Shown here: positions 6,144 through 6,630 of the stretch, piece after piece
Numbering within the stretch: position 1 is the first letter of the stretch
Layout of the letters: each line of letters starts with the position of its first letter
NCBI GenBank assembly: GCA_003165615.1
Contig: PLWR01000411.1
Location: 6,436-13,065 of the forward strand
DNA: 6,630 bases
Source of the DNA: Acidobacteriota bacterium
GTDB lineage: Bacteria; Acidobacteriota; Terriglobia; UBA7540
Direction of reading: 5' to 3'
Notes under the pieces: generated by a model
Told to the model about the DNA's origin: nothing
The model's input: the letters and a program-made list of their open reading frames with translations, nothing else
Database searches by the model: none
Position numbers and translations under genes: made by a program

Positions 6144-6245
6144 CCGGCGGAGAGGTCGTGTCTCAGTTTGATGTGCCACGGACATCTTGGCCGTGCCCCT
6201 TCACGGGCGGGACGCCCGTGGCACTTCAAAATGAGTGACCGCCGG
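6144..6245. repeat. 102-bp imperfect palindromic intergenic element
   Basis: Arms CTCAGTTTGATGTGCCACG (6162-6180) and CGTGGCACTTCAAAATGAG (6217-6235) pair at 17 of 19 positions. Outer CCGGCGG (6144-6150) and CCGCCGG (6239-6245) also pair, with unequal spacing. Inside are CACGGGCG-GGA-CGCCCGTG (6202-6220), a perfect 8-bp hairpin, and CACGG/CCGTG (6177-6181 and 6191-6195). Such structured GTGCCACGG elements are, in my memory, frequent between genes in Acidobacteriota. It lies just upstream of the -35 box of the URO-D-like gene. A mobile or REP-type origin is inferred; copy number could not be checked. Confidence 0.72.
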
Positions 6246-6298
6246 CGGAACGGTTCGATACCTTAGTGAAGATCAACAACAGAAAAGTTCCCTCAACC

Positions 6299-6570
6299 CC
6301 CTCGTATTTCGTATAACTCCCTTTATTTTCATACACATTCTGGCCTCGATAAATAAGTCCTGTATTTTCAGATACATTCTGGCCTGTCCTGACGCCGGAA
6401 ATCTTCCGGTGTTTGTTTTCAATAACATTCTGGGCAATACCTTCATTTTATGAACTATCACTCTCCTTCCCGTCGCACTCGCACAAATCCTTTCGCACCA
6501 GCGACATACAATTTTCGCGAATCCCTCGAATTTCCTATAAGTCCTTGTGTTTTCATATACATTCTGGCCT
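6299..6570. repeat. Four degenerate copies of an AT-rich repeat
   Basis: The 18-base pattern TTTTCANNNACATTCTGG occurs four times at 6326-6343, 6365-6382, 6416-6433 and 6550-6567, always with a three-base variable centre. Copies 1 (6299-6346) and 4 (6523-6570) are alike over a full 48 bases with 7 mismatches; copy 2 (about 6350-6385) keeps the right 36 bases and copy 3 only the core. Start-to-start distances of the core are 39, 51 and 134, so this is not a regular tandem array. The stretch is much more AT-rich than the genes. A minus-strand open frame through it (6273-6581) merely translates the repeats. No gene is seen from 6003 to the right edge. Confidence 0.72.
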
Positions 6571-6573
6571 AAA

Positions 6574-6630
6574 CTCCTCATCTGAGGAGGGGAGTTCCGA
6601 ACTGCAAGCTCCCCTCCTGATTCAGGAGGG
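6574..6630. repeat. Nested GC-rich palindromes, cut by window edge
   Basis: CTCCTCA/TGAGGAG (6574-6580, 6583-6589) and CCCTCCTGA/TCAGGAGGG (6612-6620, 6622-6630) are two near-perfect palindromes. They can also pair with each other through AGGAGGGGAG (6585-6594) and CTCCCCTCCT (6609-6618), 10 of 10. The structures are therefore mutually exclusive alternatives in RNA. The last palindrome ends exactly at the edge, so the element may continue. It looks like another dispersed intergenic repeat. Confidence 0.6.

Noticed and set aside
6299..6570. CRISPR array
   Set aside because: Repeats are degenerate, spacing is irregular and there are no cas genes.
6273..6581. Minus-strand 102-codon open frame
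   Set aside because: It reads through the four TTTTCANNNACATTCTGG copies, giving repeated fragments such as ARMYLKIQ and ARMCMKIK; composition and lack of a binding site argue against a gene.

Overview
The window looks like chromosomal DNA of a free-living, moderately GC-rich Gram-negative bacterium. An outer-membrane TolC-type protein, cleavable signal peptides and good Shine-Dalgarno sites are visible. My best guess is the Acidobacteriota (Terriglobia-like). That rests on the style of the intergenic palindromes and on remembered resemblance of two small proteins, not on any search. It carries six protein genes, five on the minus strand and one on the plus strand, separated by unusually repeat-rich intergenic DNA. 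I see no rRNA, tRNA, CRISPR, transposase or phage gene.

Layout. (1) 1-1724: a TetR/AcrR repressor gene followed 43 bp later by a TolC-family outer-membrane efflux gene that runs off the left edge. A near-consensus promoter and a 22-bp inverted-repeat operator lie just upstream, which suggests a self-regulated efflux operon; pump and adaptor genes would lie outside the window. (2) 1683-2008: no gene; promoter, then a cluster of GC-rich palindromes. (3) 2009-3650, transcribed leftward: an ECF sigma factor, a small two-helix membrane protein that starts 11 bp after the sigma stop, and 53 bp later a SAM-dependent methyltransferase. (4) 3651-4076: no gene; a 130-bp nested palindrome with perfect 21-bp arms. 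(5) 4077-4610, rightward: a secreted histidine-rich protein of unknown function, followed by a compact hairpin with a GAGA loop. 4648-4826 shows nothing I can support. (6) 4827-6002, leftward: a uroporphyrinogen decarboxylase-superfamily protein that is not HemE and resembles the MtaA/CmuA-like methyltransferase branch. (7) 6003-6630: no gene; a candidate promoter, a 102-bp imperfect palindrome, four copies of a degenerate AT-rich repeat, and a final palindrome cluster cut by the right edge.

The TetR-TolC pair is the clearest functional unit: the repressor would sit on the operator until an inducer releases it. The sigma/membrane-protein/methyltransferase set is the best candidate for something undescribed. 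The sigma factor has no recognisable zinc-type anti-sigma partner here, and the small membrane protein, predicted with both ends in the cytoplasm, occupies that position. The URO-D-like and histidine-rich genes look like independent single-gene units.
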